15,854 bases of DNA from an uncultured Flavobacteriales bacterium (GCA_937967465.1 CALBSW010000101.1:1-15854); one strand, 5' to 3'. Positions 7,583 to 14,621 are shown, numbered from the stretch's first letter. Numbers and translations are program-made. Notes: generated by a model not told the origin, from the letters alone.

Positions 7583-8023
7583 ATGGGTGTGGAGATCAAG
7601 AACAAGAAGGCGGCATTCAGCTATTTCCTGACCGATCGGTACACGGCTGGAATGCAGCTTCAGGGCACCGAAATCAAGAGCATCCGCGCGGGCAAGGCGA
7701 GCATCATGGAGGCATACTGCCGCTTTCAAGGCGACGAATTCTTCATCTTCAACATGCATGTCGAGCCCTACGACCATGCCGGCTATGTGACCCACGAGCC
7801 CCGTCGCATCCGGAAGTTGCTGTTGAAGCGGACAGAGTTGACCAAGCTCCAGCGGAAACTGCGCGATGTGGGTGTGACCGTGGTGCCCACGCGCCTCTTC
7901 ATCTCGGACAGCGGATATGCCAAGCTGGACATTGCGGTCGCCAAGGGCAAAAAGCTGGTGGACAAGCGCAACACCATCAAGGACCGCGATCAAGCGCGGG
8001 ACCTGGACCGAAGAAGGGGGTGA
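7583..8023 (+). CDS. smpB: SsrA-binding protein SmpB
   Basis: Binds the tRNA-like part of tmRNA and delivers it to stalled ribosomes for trans-translation. It has 146 residues, usual for the family. It starts MGVEIKNKKAAFSYF, followed by GTEIKSIRAGKAS (28-40), NMHVEPYDHAGYVTHEPRRIRKLLL (57-81), VPTRLFISDSGYAKLDIAVAKGKK (101-124) and a basic tail RDQARDLDRRRG, which enters the mRNA channel in known structures. All are hallmark segments. The start at 7583 is preferred over 7556, because the nine extra residues are not part of the family and would overlap the -7 box. It is divergent from the arylsulfotransferase-like operon, and its stop lies 3 nt from the convergent gene. No tmRNA gene is visible in the window. 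Confidence 0.96.
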   Translation: MGVEIKNKKAAFSYFLTDRYTAGMQLQGTEIKSIRAGKASIMEAYCRFQGDEFFIFNMHVEPYDHAGYVTHEPRRIRKLLLKRTELTKLQRKLRDVGVTVVPTRLFISDSGYAKLDIAVAKGKKLVDKRNTIKDRDQARDLDRRRG

Positions 8024-8026
8024 GGA

Positions 8027-8590
8027 TCAGGCGGTGATGCCAGAGGTCTGGAGCTGAATTCTGTATTGCTCCTGGAAGGACGTCCAGTCCCAGAGGAAGT
8101 GTTGCAGCACCTCCTCCATTTGCATGAGGAACCGAGGGTTGGGCACGTTGAGCGAACGGAAGTACTCCTCCTGACAGTCGTTGAGACCGTATTCGAGATA
8201 GATGCCCCGGGCCATGGCGCTGAGCGTCTTTTTCGACGGACGATTGGAATGCACCATGCGCTTGCGCACTTGCTCGATGCGGGCGGAAATCTGATCCGTG
8301 GACACCTCCAGTTCTTTGGACAACTCGGCGAGGATGGCTTGAATCAGGGCTTGATCAGCGCCGCCTTCGAAGAAATGGGGGATGAACTCGAGGTTGCCAG
8401 CCAATACCACCAGAAGAAAGGGGGCCGCATCGCCTTCGTCGATGTGCGGCGGACGCTCAAAGTGGGGGGATTCGCGGATGAGGCCGGCGACGTCGGGCCA
8501 GGCATCCTCCACACTGTCGAGTGTGGCGTGCACGAACAAACGCGCTACCTCGTCCTTTTTCAGTCTCTTTTTGCCCCAGTTGAACAGCAT
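8027..8590 (-). CDS. Uncharacterised conserved protein, 187 residues
   Basis: I do not recognise a named family, though the sequence looks like a conserved cytosolic Bacteroidota protein. It starts MLFNWGKKRLKKDEVARLF and has no signal peptide or membrane segment. It appears mostly alpha-helical. A hydrophobic core segment FLLVVLAGNLEFIPHFF lies at 58-74, a charged helix ELSKELEVSTDQISARIEQVRKR at 89-111, and an aromatic-rich end (YGLNDCQEEYFRSLNVPNPRFL and HFLWDWTSF) at 134-172. The ATG at 8590 is preceded, 15 nt upstream, by a perfect TAnnTTTG box, supporting this start and independent transcription. It is divergent from pyrD and convergent with smpB, with only 3 nt between stop codons. Context gives no clear function. 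Confidence 0.87.
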   Translation of the reverse strand: MLFNWGKKRLKKDEVARLFVHATLDSVEDAWPDVAGLIRESPHFERPPHIDEGDAAPFLLVVLAGNLEFIPHFFEGGADQALIQAILAELSKELEVSTDQISARIEQVRKRMVHSNRPSKKTLSAMARGIYLEYGLNDCQEEYFRSLNVPNPRFLMQMEEVLQHFLWDWTSFQEQYRIQLQTSGITA

Positions 8591-8605
8591 GGCTCAGGTT
8601 CGCTT

Positions 8606-8613
8606 CAAAGCTA
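8606..8613 (-). promoter_or_regulatory. -7 promoter box for the 187-residue gene
   Basis: On the minus strand this is TAGCTTTG, a full match to TAnnTTTG, ending 15 nt before the ATG at 8590. No clear -33 TTTG is visible about 21 nt further upstream. Confidence 0.55.
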
Positions 8614-8672
8614 TTTGCCGATTCGTCAGACTCTTCTGACATACGGAGTGGCCGTGTCAACAGGTTTATCAA

Positions 8673-8680
8673 CATCTTTG
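8673..8680 (+). promoter_or_regulatory. Putative -7 promoter box for pyrD
   Basis: CATCTTTG matches TAnnTTTG at five of six fixed positions and ends 6 nt before the pyrD ATG at 8687. The -33 region is not convincing. Together with the minus-strand box at 8606-8613 it makes the 96-nt gap a divergent promoter region. Confidence 0.45.
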
Positions 8681-8686
8681 CGCGCC

Positions 8687-9736
8687 ATGAGTCAAGCCCC
8701 CCTCGGAACCCGTCTGTACCGCTCCGTCATTCGCCCTGTCGCTTTCGGCATGGATCCCGAAAAGGCGCACTACCGGACCATGGGGCTGTTCGGGTTTGGG
8801 CTGTCCCTGCCGGGCATGGCAGGCGCCTTGAAGCGGTCCATGGATCCGGGTGCGACGCCCGGCGATGTCACCGAAGTGGCCGGGTTGTCCTTCCCGCATC
8901 GCGTGGGCCTGGCGGCTGGCTTCGACAAGGATGGCCGCTGGCTTCACGAGCTGAAGGCGATGGGGTTTGCCTTTGTGGAAGTGGGAACGGTGACGCCGAA
9001 ACCGCAGCCGGGCAATCCAAAGCCACGTCTGTTTCGACTCAAGGAGGACCGCGGGCTCATCAACCGGATGGGGTTCAACAATGGGGGCTTGGACGCTTTG
9101 ATCGAACGCCTCAAGCGCCGGCCGGAGGGCCTCATCGTCGGGGGCAACATCGGCCGCAACAAGGTGACGCCCAACGAGCGCGCGGCAGACGACTACCACA
9201 CTTGTTTTGTGGGTCTGCATCCCCACGTGGATTATTTCGCAGTCAACGTCAGCTCCCCCAACACGCCGGGACTCCGGGAATTGCAGGACCGCGCTCCGTT
9301 GACCGCGCTGCTTCAGCGGCTTCAGGAGCACAATCGGGCACAGGAGGTCCAGCGGCCTGTCTTTCTCAAGATCGCGCCGGACTTGACCGATGCACAGCTC
9401 GATGACATCGTGGCCCTGGTGGCGGATACGGGAATCGACGGGGTCATTGCCACAAACACCACCATTTCACGTGACGGCCTTCAGGCGCCCAAAGCCGAGG
9501 TCGATGCCATCGGAGCGGGCGGATTGAGCGGCGCCCCGGTCCGCGCCCGCAGCACGGAGGTGGTCCGCTACCTGAGGGAACGCGGCGACTTTGCCATCAT
9601 CGGCGTCGGCGGCATCGAGGATGGCGCGTCTGCCCGCGAAAAGGTGGAAGCCGGTGCAGACCTCGTTCAGGTCTACAGCGGCATGGTGTACACCGGGCCC
9701 GGCATCGTGCGCGATTGCCTCCAGGGCTTGCGCTGA
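8687..9736 (+). CDS. pyrD: Dihydroorotate dehydrogenase (quinone), class 2
   Basis: Oxidises dihydroorotate to orotate with FMN and passes electrons to the quinone pool, the fourth step of pyrimidine synthesis, at the inner face of the cytoplasmic membrane. It has 349 residues, close to the 336 of the E. coli enzyme. The N-terminal membrane-associating helices are at about 5-50 (LYRSVIRPVAFGMDPEKAH, then LFGFGLSLPGM). FMN and substrate motifs follow: GLAAGFDKDG (74-83), VEVGTVTPKPQPGNP (97-111), NRMGFNNGG (126-134), NVSSPNTPGLR (187-197) with the class 2 catalytic serine, LKIAPDL (227-233), NTTISR and GVGGI (306-310). The same frame is open far upstream, across the divergent gene, but the ATG at 8687 gives the family N-terminus and lies 6 nt from a -7 box. 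It is convergent with the MBL hydrolase gene. Confidence 0.96.
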   Translation: MSQAPLGTRLYRSVIRPVAFGMDPEKAHYRTMGLFGFGLSLPGMAGALKRSMDPGATPGDVTEVAGLSFPHRVGLAAGFDKDGRWLHELKAMGFAFVEVGTVTPKPQPGNPKPRLFRLKEDRGLINRMGFNNGGLDALIERLKRRPEGLIVGGNIGRNKVTPNERAADDYHTCFVGLHPHVDYFAVNVSSPNTPGLRELQDRAPLTALLQRLQEHNRAQEVQRPVFLKIAPDLTDAQLDDIVALVADTGIDGVIATNTTISRDGLQAPKAEVDAIGAGGLSGAPVRARSTEVVRYLRERGDFAIIGVGGIEDGASAREKVEAGADLVQVYSGMVYTGPGIVRDCLQGLR

Positions 9737-9748
9737 GGTCGCGCGGCC

Positions 9749-10621
9749 TTACCAATCAAATTCGGACCGGACTCCAGCCCGCTCCAACCGGATGCCCTTT
9801 TCGGTGCGGTGCACCGTGGCGGCCTCATGGTGGGCGTCGTGCTCGAACAGGAGCGTCCACTGCTCGCGTTCCGCACAGGTCAAAATGCGCTCCTTTTCCG
9901 CCACGGTCATCAGGGGGCGCGTGTCATAGCCCATGACCCACGCGGTCGGGATGTGGGTGGTGGACGGCAGGAGGTCTGCCGTGAACAGCGCCTTGCGGTC
10001 TCCCCGCTTCAACAGGGGCAGCATCTGGCTTTCGGTGTGGCCGTCCACAAAGAGCACGTCGAGGTCAGGGAATCCGGGAATCGGACCGCGGGTGTCGGTG
10101 GTGCCTTCGGCGCGGGGGATGAATTGCAGCTGGCCGGAGGCCTCGATGGGGTGGATGTTCTCTTGGAGGAAGCTCGCCTTTTCGCGGGGGTTCGGGTTGT
10201 TCGCCCAATCCCAATGGCGTTCCGTGCTCCAGAAGGTGGCCTTGGCAAAGGCGGGTTCGAAGCGGTCCGGGTCGTCCTCACGGCGGCGAATGGCGCCACC
10301 GCAATGGTCGAAATGCAGGTGGGTCAGGAACACGTCCGTGATGTCGTTTCGGTGGAATCCCAGGGCATCCAGTTGGGCGTCGAGGTCCTCATTGCGCGGG
10401 GCGTAGTGGCCAAAAAACTTCTCGCCTTGCTTGTCGCCCATGCCGCAGTCGACGAGCATCAGCCGGTCGCCGTTCTCGATCAGGAGGGAGCGGAGCGCCC
10501 AATCGCATCGGTTGCGTTCGTCGGTGGGGTGGTGCTTGGACCACAAGGGCTTCGGCACAACGCCGAACATGGCGCCGCCATCGAGCTTGAACAATCCGTG
10601 GGTGACCGTGTGCAGGTTCAT
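9749..10621 (-). CDS. MBL-fold metallo-hydrolase
   Basis: A 290-residue metallo-beta-lactamase-fold hydrolase, probably binding two zinc ions. Metal ligands visible in order: THLHFDH (100-106), His195 in VDGHTESQ, Asp216 in LFTADLLPS and His261 near the C-terminus. The N-terminal FKLDGGAMFGVVPKPLW, followed by LRSLLIENGDRLMLVDCGMGDK, is typical of a broad MBL branch that includes lactonase-like enzymes; the substrate cannot be told from sequence. No signal peptide is visible, so it is probably cytosolic. The start MNLHTV at 10621 is chosen because it precedes the conserved strand and lies 4 nt from a -7-like box; the frame is open much further upstream only as a shadow of purB. It is divergent from purB and convergent with pyrD, 12 nt apart. 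Confidence 0.9.
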   Translation of the reverse strand: MNLHTVTHGLFKLDGGAMFGVVPKPLWSKHHPTDERNRCDWALRSLLIENGDRLMLVDCGMGDKQGEKFFGHYAPRNEDLDAQLDALGFHRNDITDVFLTHLHFDHCGGAIRRREDDPDRFEPAFAKATFWSTERHWDWANNPNPREKASFLQENIHPIEASGQLQFIPRAEGTTDTRGPIPGFPDLDVLFVDGHTESQMLPLLKRGDRKALFTADLLPSTTHIPTAWVMGYDTRPLMTVAEKERILTCAEREQWTLLFEHDAHHEAATVHRTEKGIRLERAGVRSEFDW

Positions 10622-10625
10622 GCCG

Positions 10626-10633
10626 CCAAGGTA
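10626..10633 (-). promoter_or_regulatory. Putative -7 promoter box for the MBL hydrolase
   Basis: On the minus strand this is TACCTTGG, one mismatch from TAnnTTTG, ending 4 nt before the ATG at 10621. A -33 element about 21 nt upstream would fall on the purB -7 box. Confidence 0.42.
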
Positions 10634-10654
10634 GGTCCGCCCCACGGTGCGCCG

Positions 10655-10662
10655 TATTTTTG
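10655..10662 (+). promoter_or_regulatory. -7 promoter box for purB
   Basis: TATTTTTG is a full match to TAnnTTTG and ends 19 nt before the purB ATG, so the mRNA leader would be about 15 nt. A short ACGG/CCGT hairpin (10644-10647 with 10652-10655) abuts the box. No -33 TTTG is evident. Confidence 0.6.
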
Positions 10663-10681
10663 GCCTTTGCCGAAGCGCAGT

Positions 10682-12037
10682 ATGTCCGATTCCGCCACCC
10701 TCAACGCCATCAGTCCCATCGATGGCCGTTACCGCCGCCACACCGCTCCCCTCGCCGCCTACTTCTCCGAAGCGGGCCTGATCCAATACCGGGTGCGGGT
10801 GGAAATCGAATACCTCATCGCGCTGCACGGAGTGGGATTGCCGCAATTGCCGGCCCTGACCGAAGCGCAGGTAGATGGTCTCCGCGCCATTTACGTGGCC
10901 TTCGGAGAGTCGGATGCCCAAGCCGTCAAGGACATCGAGCGCACGACCAACCACGACGTGAAGGCGGTGGAATACTTCATCAAGGACAAGCTGCCCGCCC
11001 TCGGCCTGGAGGACCGGTCGGAGTTCGTTCACTTCGGCTTGACCTCCCAGGACGTCAACAACACCGCCATCCCCCTGTCGATGATGGAGGCCACAACGGA
11101 TGTGTTGCTGCCTTTGCTGCAGGAGACGCGGGAAGACCTGAACGCCCTCGCCGAGGAGTGGAAGTCGGTGCCCATGCTCGCCCGTACGCACGGCCAGCCG
11201 GCGAGCCCGGTGACGCTGGGCAAGGAGCTGTCGGTGTTCGTAGAGCGGCTGGACCACGCCATCGCCCAATTCGAAGCCGTGCCCTTTGCCGCCAAGTTTG
11301 GGGGGGCAACGGGGGGATTCAATGCCCACCATGTGGCGTATCCCGACACCGATTGGCACGCGTTCGCGGACCAATTCGTCTCGGAAGAGTTGGGCCTGCA
11401 CCGCAGCCATCCGACCACGCAGATCGAGCACTACGATTACCTCGCAGCCTGGTGCCACGCTTTGGAGCGCATCCACACCATCCTGATCGACCTCGACCGG
11501 GATGTCTGGCATTACATCAGCCTCGATTACTTCAAGCAGCGGGTCGTGGAAGGGGAGGTCGGCTCCTCCGCCATGCCGCACAAGGTCAACCCCATCGACT
11601 TCGAGAATTCCGAAGGCAACCTTGGGGTCGCCAATGCCTTGTTGGCCCACCTGGCGGCCAAGCTGCCGATCAGCCGATTGCAGCGCGACTTGACCGACAG
11701 CACCGTCCTGCGCAATGTGGGGGTCCCGGTCGGGCACAGCGTGATTGCCTTGAAATCCCTGCAGAAGGGCCTCGGCAAGCTGGTGCTCAATGAAGCCCGG
11801 ATTTCCGCAGACCTCGAGGCGCAGTGGGCGGTGGTCGCCGAGGCCATCCAAACGGTGCTCCGGCGCGAGGGGGTGGAGAAGCCTTACGAGCTGCTGAAGG
11901 CCCTGACCCGAGGCAAAGCCGGCATTGATGCCCCGGCCATCTCCGAATTCATTCAAGGGTTGCCCGTCTCGGACGCGGTCAAATCCGAGCTCGCGGCCAT
12001 CACGCCGCACAACTACATCGGCACGACCGGCGCATGA
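10682..12037 (+). CDS. purB: Adenylosuccinate lyase
   Basis: Releases fumarate from SAICAR and from adenylosuccinate, serving both IMP synthesis and the last step to AMP, as a cytosolic tetramer. It has 451 residues against 456 in E. coli, and it starts LNAISPIDGRYRRHTAPL as the E. coli-type enzymes do. Visible: TTNHDVKAVEYF (88-99), HFGLTSQDVNNTA (117-129), ARTHGQPASP (167-176) with His170 as likely general acid, and the superfamily signature GSSAMPHKVNP (294-304) with Ser295 as the likely base. His170 and Ser295 line up with E. coli His171 and Ser295. The start at 10682 is fixed by the family N-terminus; the frame upstream is a shadow of the MBL gene. Its stop overlaps the ABC exporter start as ATGA, suggesting one transcript. 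Confidence 0.97.
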   Translation: MSDSATLNAISPIDGRYRRHTAPLAAYFSEAGLIQYRVRVEIEYLIALHGVGLPQLPALTEAQVDGLRAIYVAFGESDAQAVKDIERTTNHDVKAVEYFIKDKLPALGLEDRSEFVHFGLTSQDVNNTAIPLSMMEATTDVLLPLLQETREDLNALAEEWKSVPMLARTHGQPASPVTLGKELSVFVERLDHAIAQFEAVPFAAKFGGATGGFNAHHVAYPDTDWHAFADQFVSEELGLHRSHPTTQIEHYDYLAAWCHALERIHTILIDLDRDVWHYISLDYFKQRVVEGEVGSSAMPHKVNPIDFENSEGNLGVANALLAHLAAKLPISRLQRDLTDSTVLRNVGVPVGHSVIALKSLQKGLGKLVLNEARISADLEAQWAVVAEAIQTVLRREGVEKPYELLKALTRGKAGIDAPAISEFIQGLPVSDAVKSELAAITPHNYIGTTGA

Positions 12038-13860
12038 GGCGGTTTGGCGACCTGTTCAAGCTCGTCCTTCGCTACCGCCTGAACCTGGCGGGCAACATTG
12101 CATTCAACGCCCTCGGTTCGGTCCTCTCGCTGTTCACCTTCCTCGCCATTGTTCCGTTCCTGCGCATCCTGTTCCGGACGGGGAGTGCGGCGCCGGCTCA
12201 AGCCGCAGAGAACGGTGGTCAGGCCGATGCTGTGTTTGCCCGGCTGTCTCAATCTCTGGATGCCTTCGTCGCGGTCCAAGGGGCGGAGCGGGCCTTGTTT
12301 TTCATGTGCGGCGCCATCGCCATCCTGGCGTTCGTCAAGAATCTGGTGACCTACCTGAGCTTCTACAGCTTGTCCACCATTCGGACCGGCGTGGCGCGGG
12401 ACCTGCGCAACCAGATGTTCGACCGCATTCTGGCCCTGCCCGTGGGGTATTTCACCGAGCAGCGGAAGGGCGATTTGATCAGCCGCATGACCAACGACCT
12501 GATGGAGGTTGAATTCAGCGTCATCGGCACGCTGGAGGTGCTGTTCAAGGCCCCCATCATGATCCTGTTGTCCCTCATCACCCTGTTTGCCATCAGCTGG
12601 GAGCTCACCTTGTTTGCGCTGGTCTTCATGCCGGTGGCGGGCTTCGTCATCTCCCGCATCGCCACGGCACTGCGGGGCGCAGCGGGGCGCGGCAAGGAGC
12701 GCCTGGGCGCGCTCATCAGCCGACTCGAGGAAACGCTGGGGGCCATGATGGTCGTCAAGGCCTTCGATGCCGCCCCCCGGTTCCGGGACCGCTTTTCCGA
12801 GCACAATGAGGGCTACTTCCGGTTGATGCGGCGGCTGTACAAGCGGGAATACTTGAGCTCGCCCGTGAGCGAGTTCGTCTCCATGTCCGTCATCGCCGTC
12901 CTGCTGGGCGTGGGTGGCCGCCTGGTCCTGCGCGGTGAAGGATTGGAGGGCGAATTGTTCATCGGCTACCTGGTGGTCTTCAGCCAGATCATTCCGCCCG
13001 CCCGCTCCCTGAGCGATGCGCTGTTCAAGGTGCAGAAGGGGGCAGCTTCGCTGGACCGCTTGGATGAGGTTCTCCAGGCCGAAGTGACGGTGCAGGAGCC
13101 CAAAGTGCCTGCCACATTCGGCTTCGAAACGTCCATTCGTTTCGACCAAGTCCGCTTTGGATACCCGGGGTCCGCGGCTGCGGCGTTGGATGGGTTCAGT
13201 CTGGACATCGCCAAAGGAGAGACCGTGGCGTTGGTCGGGGCGTCCGGGAGTGGAAAGACCACCGTGGCGCGGTTGCTGTTGCGCCTGTACGATCCGGATT
13301 CCGGGAGCGTCCAAGTGGATGGCACCGACATTCGGGAGGTGCGCACGGGGGAGTTGCGCCGCCACATTGGCTTCGTCACCCAAGATCCGCTGCTGTTCAA
13401 TGACACGGTGGAGGCCAACATTGCCTTGTTTGACCCGACACCGGATGCCGGTCGGATTGCAGAGGTCAGTGAAGTGGCCCACGCGCGGGAATTCATCGAT
13501 CAGTTGCCGGAGGGCGACCAGACGCCCATCGGCGATGGGGGCGGTCGGCTGTCCGGTGGACAACGGCAGCGCTTGGCCATCGCCCGGGCGCTGTACCACG
13601 ACCCGCCGATTCTCGTTCTCGACGAGGCGACCAGTGCATTGGATGCCGAGGGAGAGCGTCTGGTGCAGGCCGCCATCGAACGGGTGATGGAGGGGCGCAC
13701 AGCCTTGGTCATCGCCCACCGCTTGTCCACGGTGCGTCGCGCAGACCGGATTGTCGTCATGTCGCAAGGGCGAATTGTGGAAGTGGGCACGCACGCCGAG
13801 CTCATGGCGCTCGAAGGGACCTACCACGGCATGGTGGCCCTGCAGCAATTGGAAGGGTGA
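12034..13860 (+). CDS. MsbA-like ABC exporter (fused membrane and ATPase domains)
   Basis: A 608-residue half-transporter that should work as a homodimer in the cytoplasmic membrane. Residues about 15-330 are a type I exporter membrane domain with about six helices; a 45-residue hydrophilic loop (about 48-88) follows the first. Residues about 365-608 are the ATPase: Walker A GASGSGKTT (402-410), Q-loop Gln450, signature LSGGQRQR (506-513), Walker B ILVLDEATS (526-534) and H-loop His562. All residues needed for ATP hydrolysis are present. The family exports lipid A core, other lipids, peptides or drugs; MsbA is the usual Bacteroidota annotation, but the substrate is not shown by sequence. The gene overlaps purB by 4 nt and is followed 13 nt later by a terminator hairpin, so purB and this gene form a two-gene operon. 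Confidence 0.93.
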   Translation: MRRFGDLFKLVLRYRLNLAGNIAFNALGSVLSLFTFLAIVPFLRILFRTGSAAPAQAAENGGQADAVFARLSQSLDAFVAVQGAERALFFMCGAIAILAFVKNLVTYLSFYSLSTIRTGVARDLRNQMFDRILALPVGYFTEQRKGDLISRMTNDLMEVEFSVIGTLEVLFKAPIMILLSLITLFAISWELTLFALVFMPVAGFVISRIATALRGAAGRGKERLGALISRLEETLGAMMVVKAFDAAPRFRDRFSEHNEGYFRLMRRLYKREYLSSPVSEFVSMSVIAVLLGVGGRLVLRGEGLEGELFIGYLVVFSQIIPPARSLSDALFKVQKGAASLDRLDEVLQAEVTVQEPKVPATFGFETSIRFDQVRFGYPGSAAAALDGFSLDIAKGETVALVGASGSGKTTVARLLLRLYDPDSGSVQVDGTDIREVRTGELRRHIGFVTQDPLLFNDTVEANIALFDPTPDAGRIAEVSEVAHAREFIDQLPEGDQTPIGDGGGRLSGGQRQRLAIARALYHDPPILVLDEATSALDAEGERLVQAAIERVMEGRTALVIAHRLSTVRRADRIVVMSQGRIVEVGTHAELMALEGTYHGMVALQQLEG

Positions 13861-13873
13861 CCCCTGTCACACT

Positions 13874-13900
13874 CGGACGGGACCGCCGTCCGGTATTTTT
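13874..13900 (+). terminator. Intrinsic terminator of the purB-ABC exporter operon
   Basis: A perfect 7-bp GC-rich stem CGGACGG/CCGTCCG (13874-13880 with 13886-13892), with a 5-nt loop, is followed by TATTTTT (13894-13900). It starts 13 nt after the exporter stop codon. Its T-tract is also the -7 box of the next gene. Confidence 0.75.
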
Positions 13901-13901
13901 G
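13894..13901 (+). promoter_or_regulatory. -7 promoter box for the DUF983 gene
   Basis: TATTTTTG is a full match to TAnnTTTG and ends 4 nt before the ATG at 13906, predicting a leaderless transcript. It coincides with the T-tract of the upstream terminator. No clear -33 TTTG is seen about 21 nt upstream, where the terminator stem begins. Confidence 0.6.
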
Positions 13902-13905
13902 TCCC

Positions 13906-14334
13906 ATGCAACGTCCCCGCCCCTTGTTGGCCAATGTGCTGGTGAACCGCTGTCCGGCCTGCCGTGAGGGGCGCTTGTTTCAAGTTCGGAACCCGTACCG
14001 CCCTGAAACCATCAACGCCATGCACTCGGCCTGTCCGGTGTGCGAGGCTGACTTCGAGCGGGAGCCTGGGTTCTACTTCGGTGCAGCGTACGTGAGTTAC
14101 GCGCTGACGGTGGCGCTCTGGGTGGCCGTGTTGGTCGCCTTGTACACCTTTGGTGCACTGGGCTGGATCACCTTCACGGGGTTCTTTGACCAGCCTGAGG
14201 TGTTCCTCATCAGTGGCATCGTGACCCTGGTGTTGCTGTTGCCCCCCTTGCAGCGGTTGAGCCGCTCCATCTGGATTCACATGTTCCTCCGGTATGGTGA
14301 CCGGGGCGGTACATCGGAAGAAGGGAAGGCCTGA
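13906..14334 (+). CDS. DUF983 membrane protein with zinc-ribbon-like N-terminus
   Basis: A 142-residue protein of the DUF983 family, function unknown. Two Cys pairs form a probable zinc ribbon: NRCPACREGRLF (Cys16, Cys19) and SACPVCEADFEREPGFYFGAAYVSYA (Cys43, Cys46 and onward), the most conserved part of the family. Two transmembrane helices follow, at about 58-82 and 98-114, then PPLQRLSRSIWIHMFLRY (113-130), also typical. The short N-terminal domain is probably cytosolic. It appears to have its own promoter, located in the terminator of the upstream operon, with 4 nt between box and ATG. No partner gene lies next to it; the region downstream is non-coding. The family call is confident, the role is not. 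Confidence 0.92.
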   Translation: MQRPRPLLANVLVNRCPACREGRLFQVRNPYRPETINAMHSACPVCEADFEREPGFYFGAAYVSYALTVALWVAVLVALYTFGALGWITFTGFFDQPEVFLISGIVTLVLLLPPLQRLSRSIWIHMFLRYGDRGGTSEEGKA

Positions 14335-14362
14335 GGCCGCGCTGACGAAACGTCTGAAAATG

Positions 14363-14392
14363 GAAAGGGCCCTCGCGTTCGAGGACCCCTTC
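14363..14392. terminator. Possible terminator hairpin after the DUF983 gene
   Basis: The stem CCTCG/CGAGG (14371-14375 with 14380-14384), with a 4-nt loop, extends through GGG/CCC and GAA/TTC with two mismatches. It is flanked by a wider GAAACG/CGTTTC pair (14347-14352 with 14392-14397). There is no real T-tract on either side, so termination is only plausible. Confidence 0.35.
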
Positions 14393-14407
14393 GTTTCACC
14401 AAATCGC

Positions 14408-14607
14408 CTGTTCCCTTGCGGGAGCGGCTGTAACCAAAACCATGTCCCTTTACCGCAGTCGGTCCCTTGGGGTTACAATCCGATGAAAAAAAAATCGCGG
14501 AAAATCGACAAGACACTGTGAAACAGGAGTTTAGGGTCGAAAAAAAAATTCGATTCTGTTCTGCATCCCTTGGTGCTCCTGTCGCGAAATCCGCCCAAAG
14601 GAGGCTG
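14408..14607. other. Non-coding region upstream of cysC with inverted repeats and A-tracts
   Basis: I see no credible gene between 14335 and 14621. The stretch holds a hairpin at 14408-14427 (8 bp, two G-U pairs, loop TTGC). It has a wide inverted repeat TGTAACC/GGTTACA (14429-14435 with 14471-14477) enclosing a small ACCG/CGGT hairpin (14452-14463). There are two runs of nine A (14486-14494 and 14540-14548) whose starts are 54 nt apart, and short palindromes CTGT-GAA-ACAG (14516-14526) and TCGAA-A7-TTCGA (14537-14553). It matches no riboswitch or small RNA I recognise. It could be a regulator-binding region for the sulfate operon or a small RNA gene; both are speculation. Confidence 0.4.
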
Positions 14608-14615
14608 TATCTTTA
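14608..14615 (+). promoter_or_regulatory. Putative -7 promoter box for the cysC operon
   Basis: TATCTTTA matches TAnnTTTG except for the last base and ends 6 nt before the cysC ATG. A perfect Shine-Dalgarno-like AAAGGAGG (14597-14604) lies upstream of it, 17 nt from the ATG, too far for normal use and outside a transcript started from this box. Confidence 0.5.
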
Positions 14616-14621
14616 CCGGCC

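Noticed and set aside
5829..7631. Long plus-strand open frame (600 residues) opposite the second arylsulfotransferase-like gene
   Set aside because: Same reason: a codon-bias shadow with no domain, signal peptide or plausible start, and it runs into smpB in the wrong frame.
10622..12010. Minus-strand extension of the MBL hydrolase frame across purB
   Set aside because: Only the part from 10621 down looks like a protein family. The rest is antisense to purB, which has complete motifs.
12013..13848. Minus-strand open frame of 611 residues opposite the ABC exporter
   Set aside because: Its His/Gln/Gly-rich sequence mirrors the exporter's codons; no motif is recognisable, and the exporter has every ATPase motif.
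14429..14477. SAM or other sulfur-related riboswitch upstream of cysC
   Set aside because: The inverted repeats do not match the conserved cores of the SAM riboswitch classes I know, and they lie upstream of the predicted promoter box, so they would not be in the cysC mRNA.
14294..14521. Possible small plus-strand genes between the DUF983 gene and cysC (also 14467-14697)
   Set aside because: They overlap real genes in other frames, have no promoter box or family resemblance, and translate to basic low-complexity peptides.
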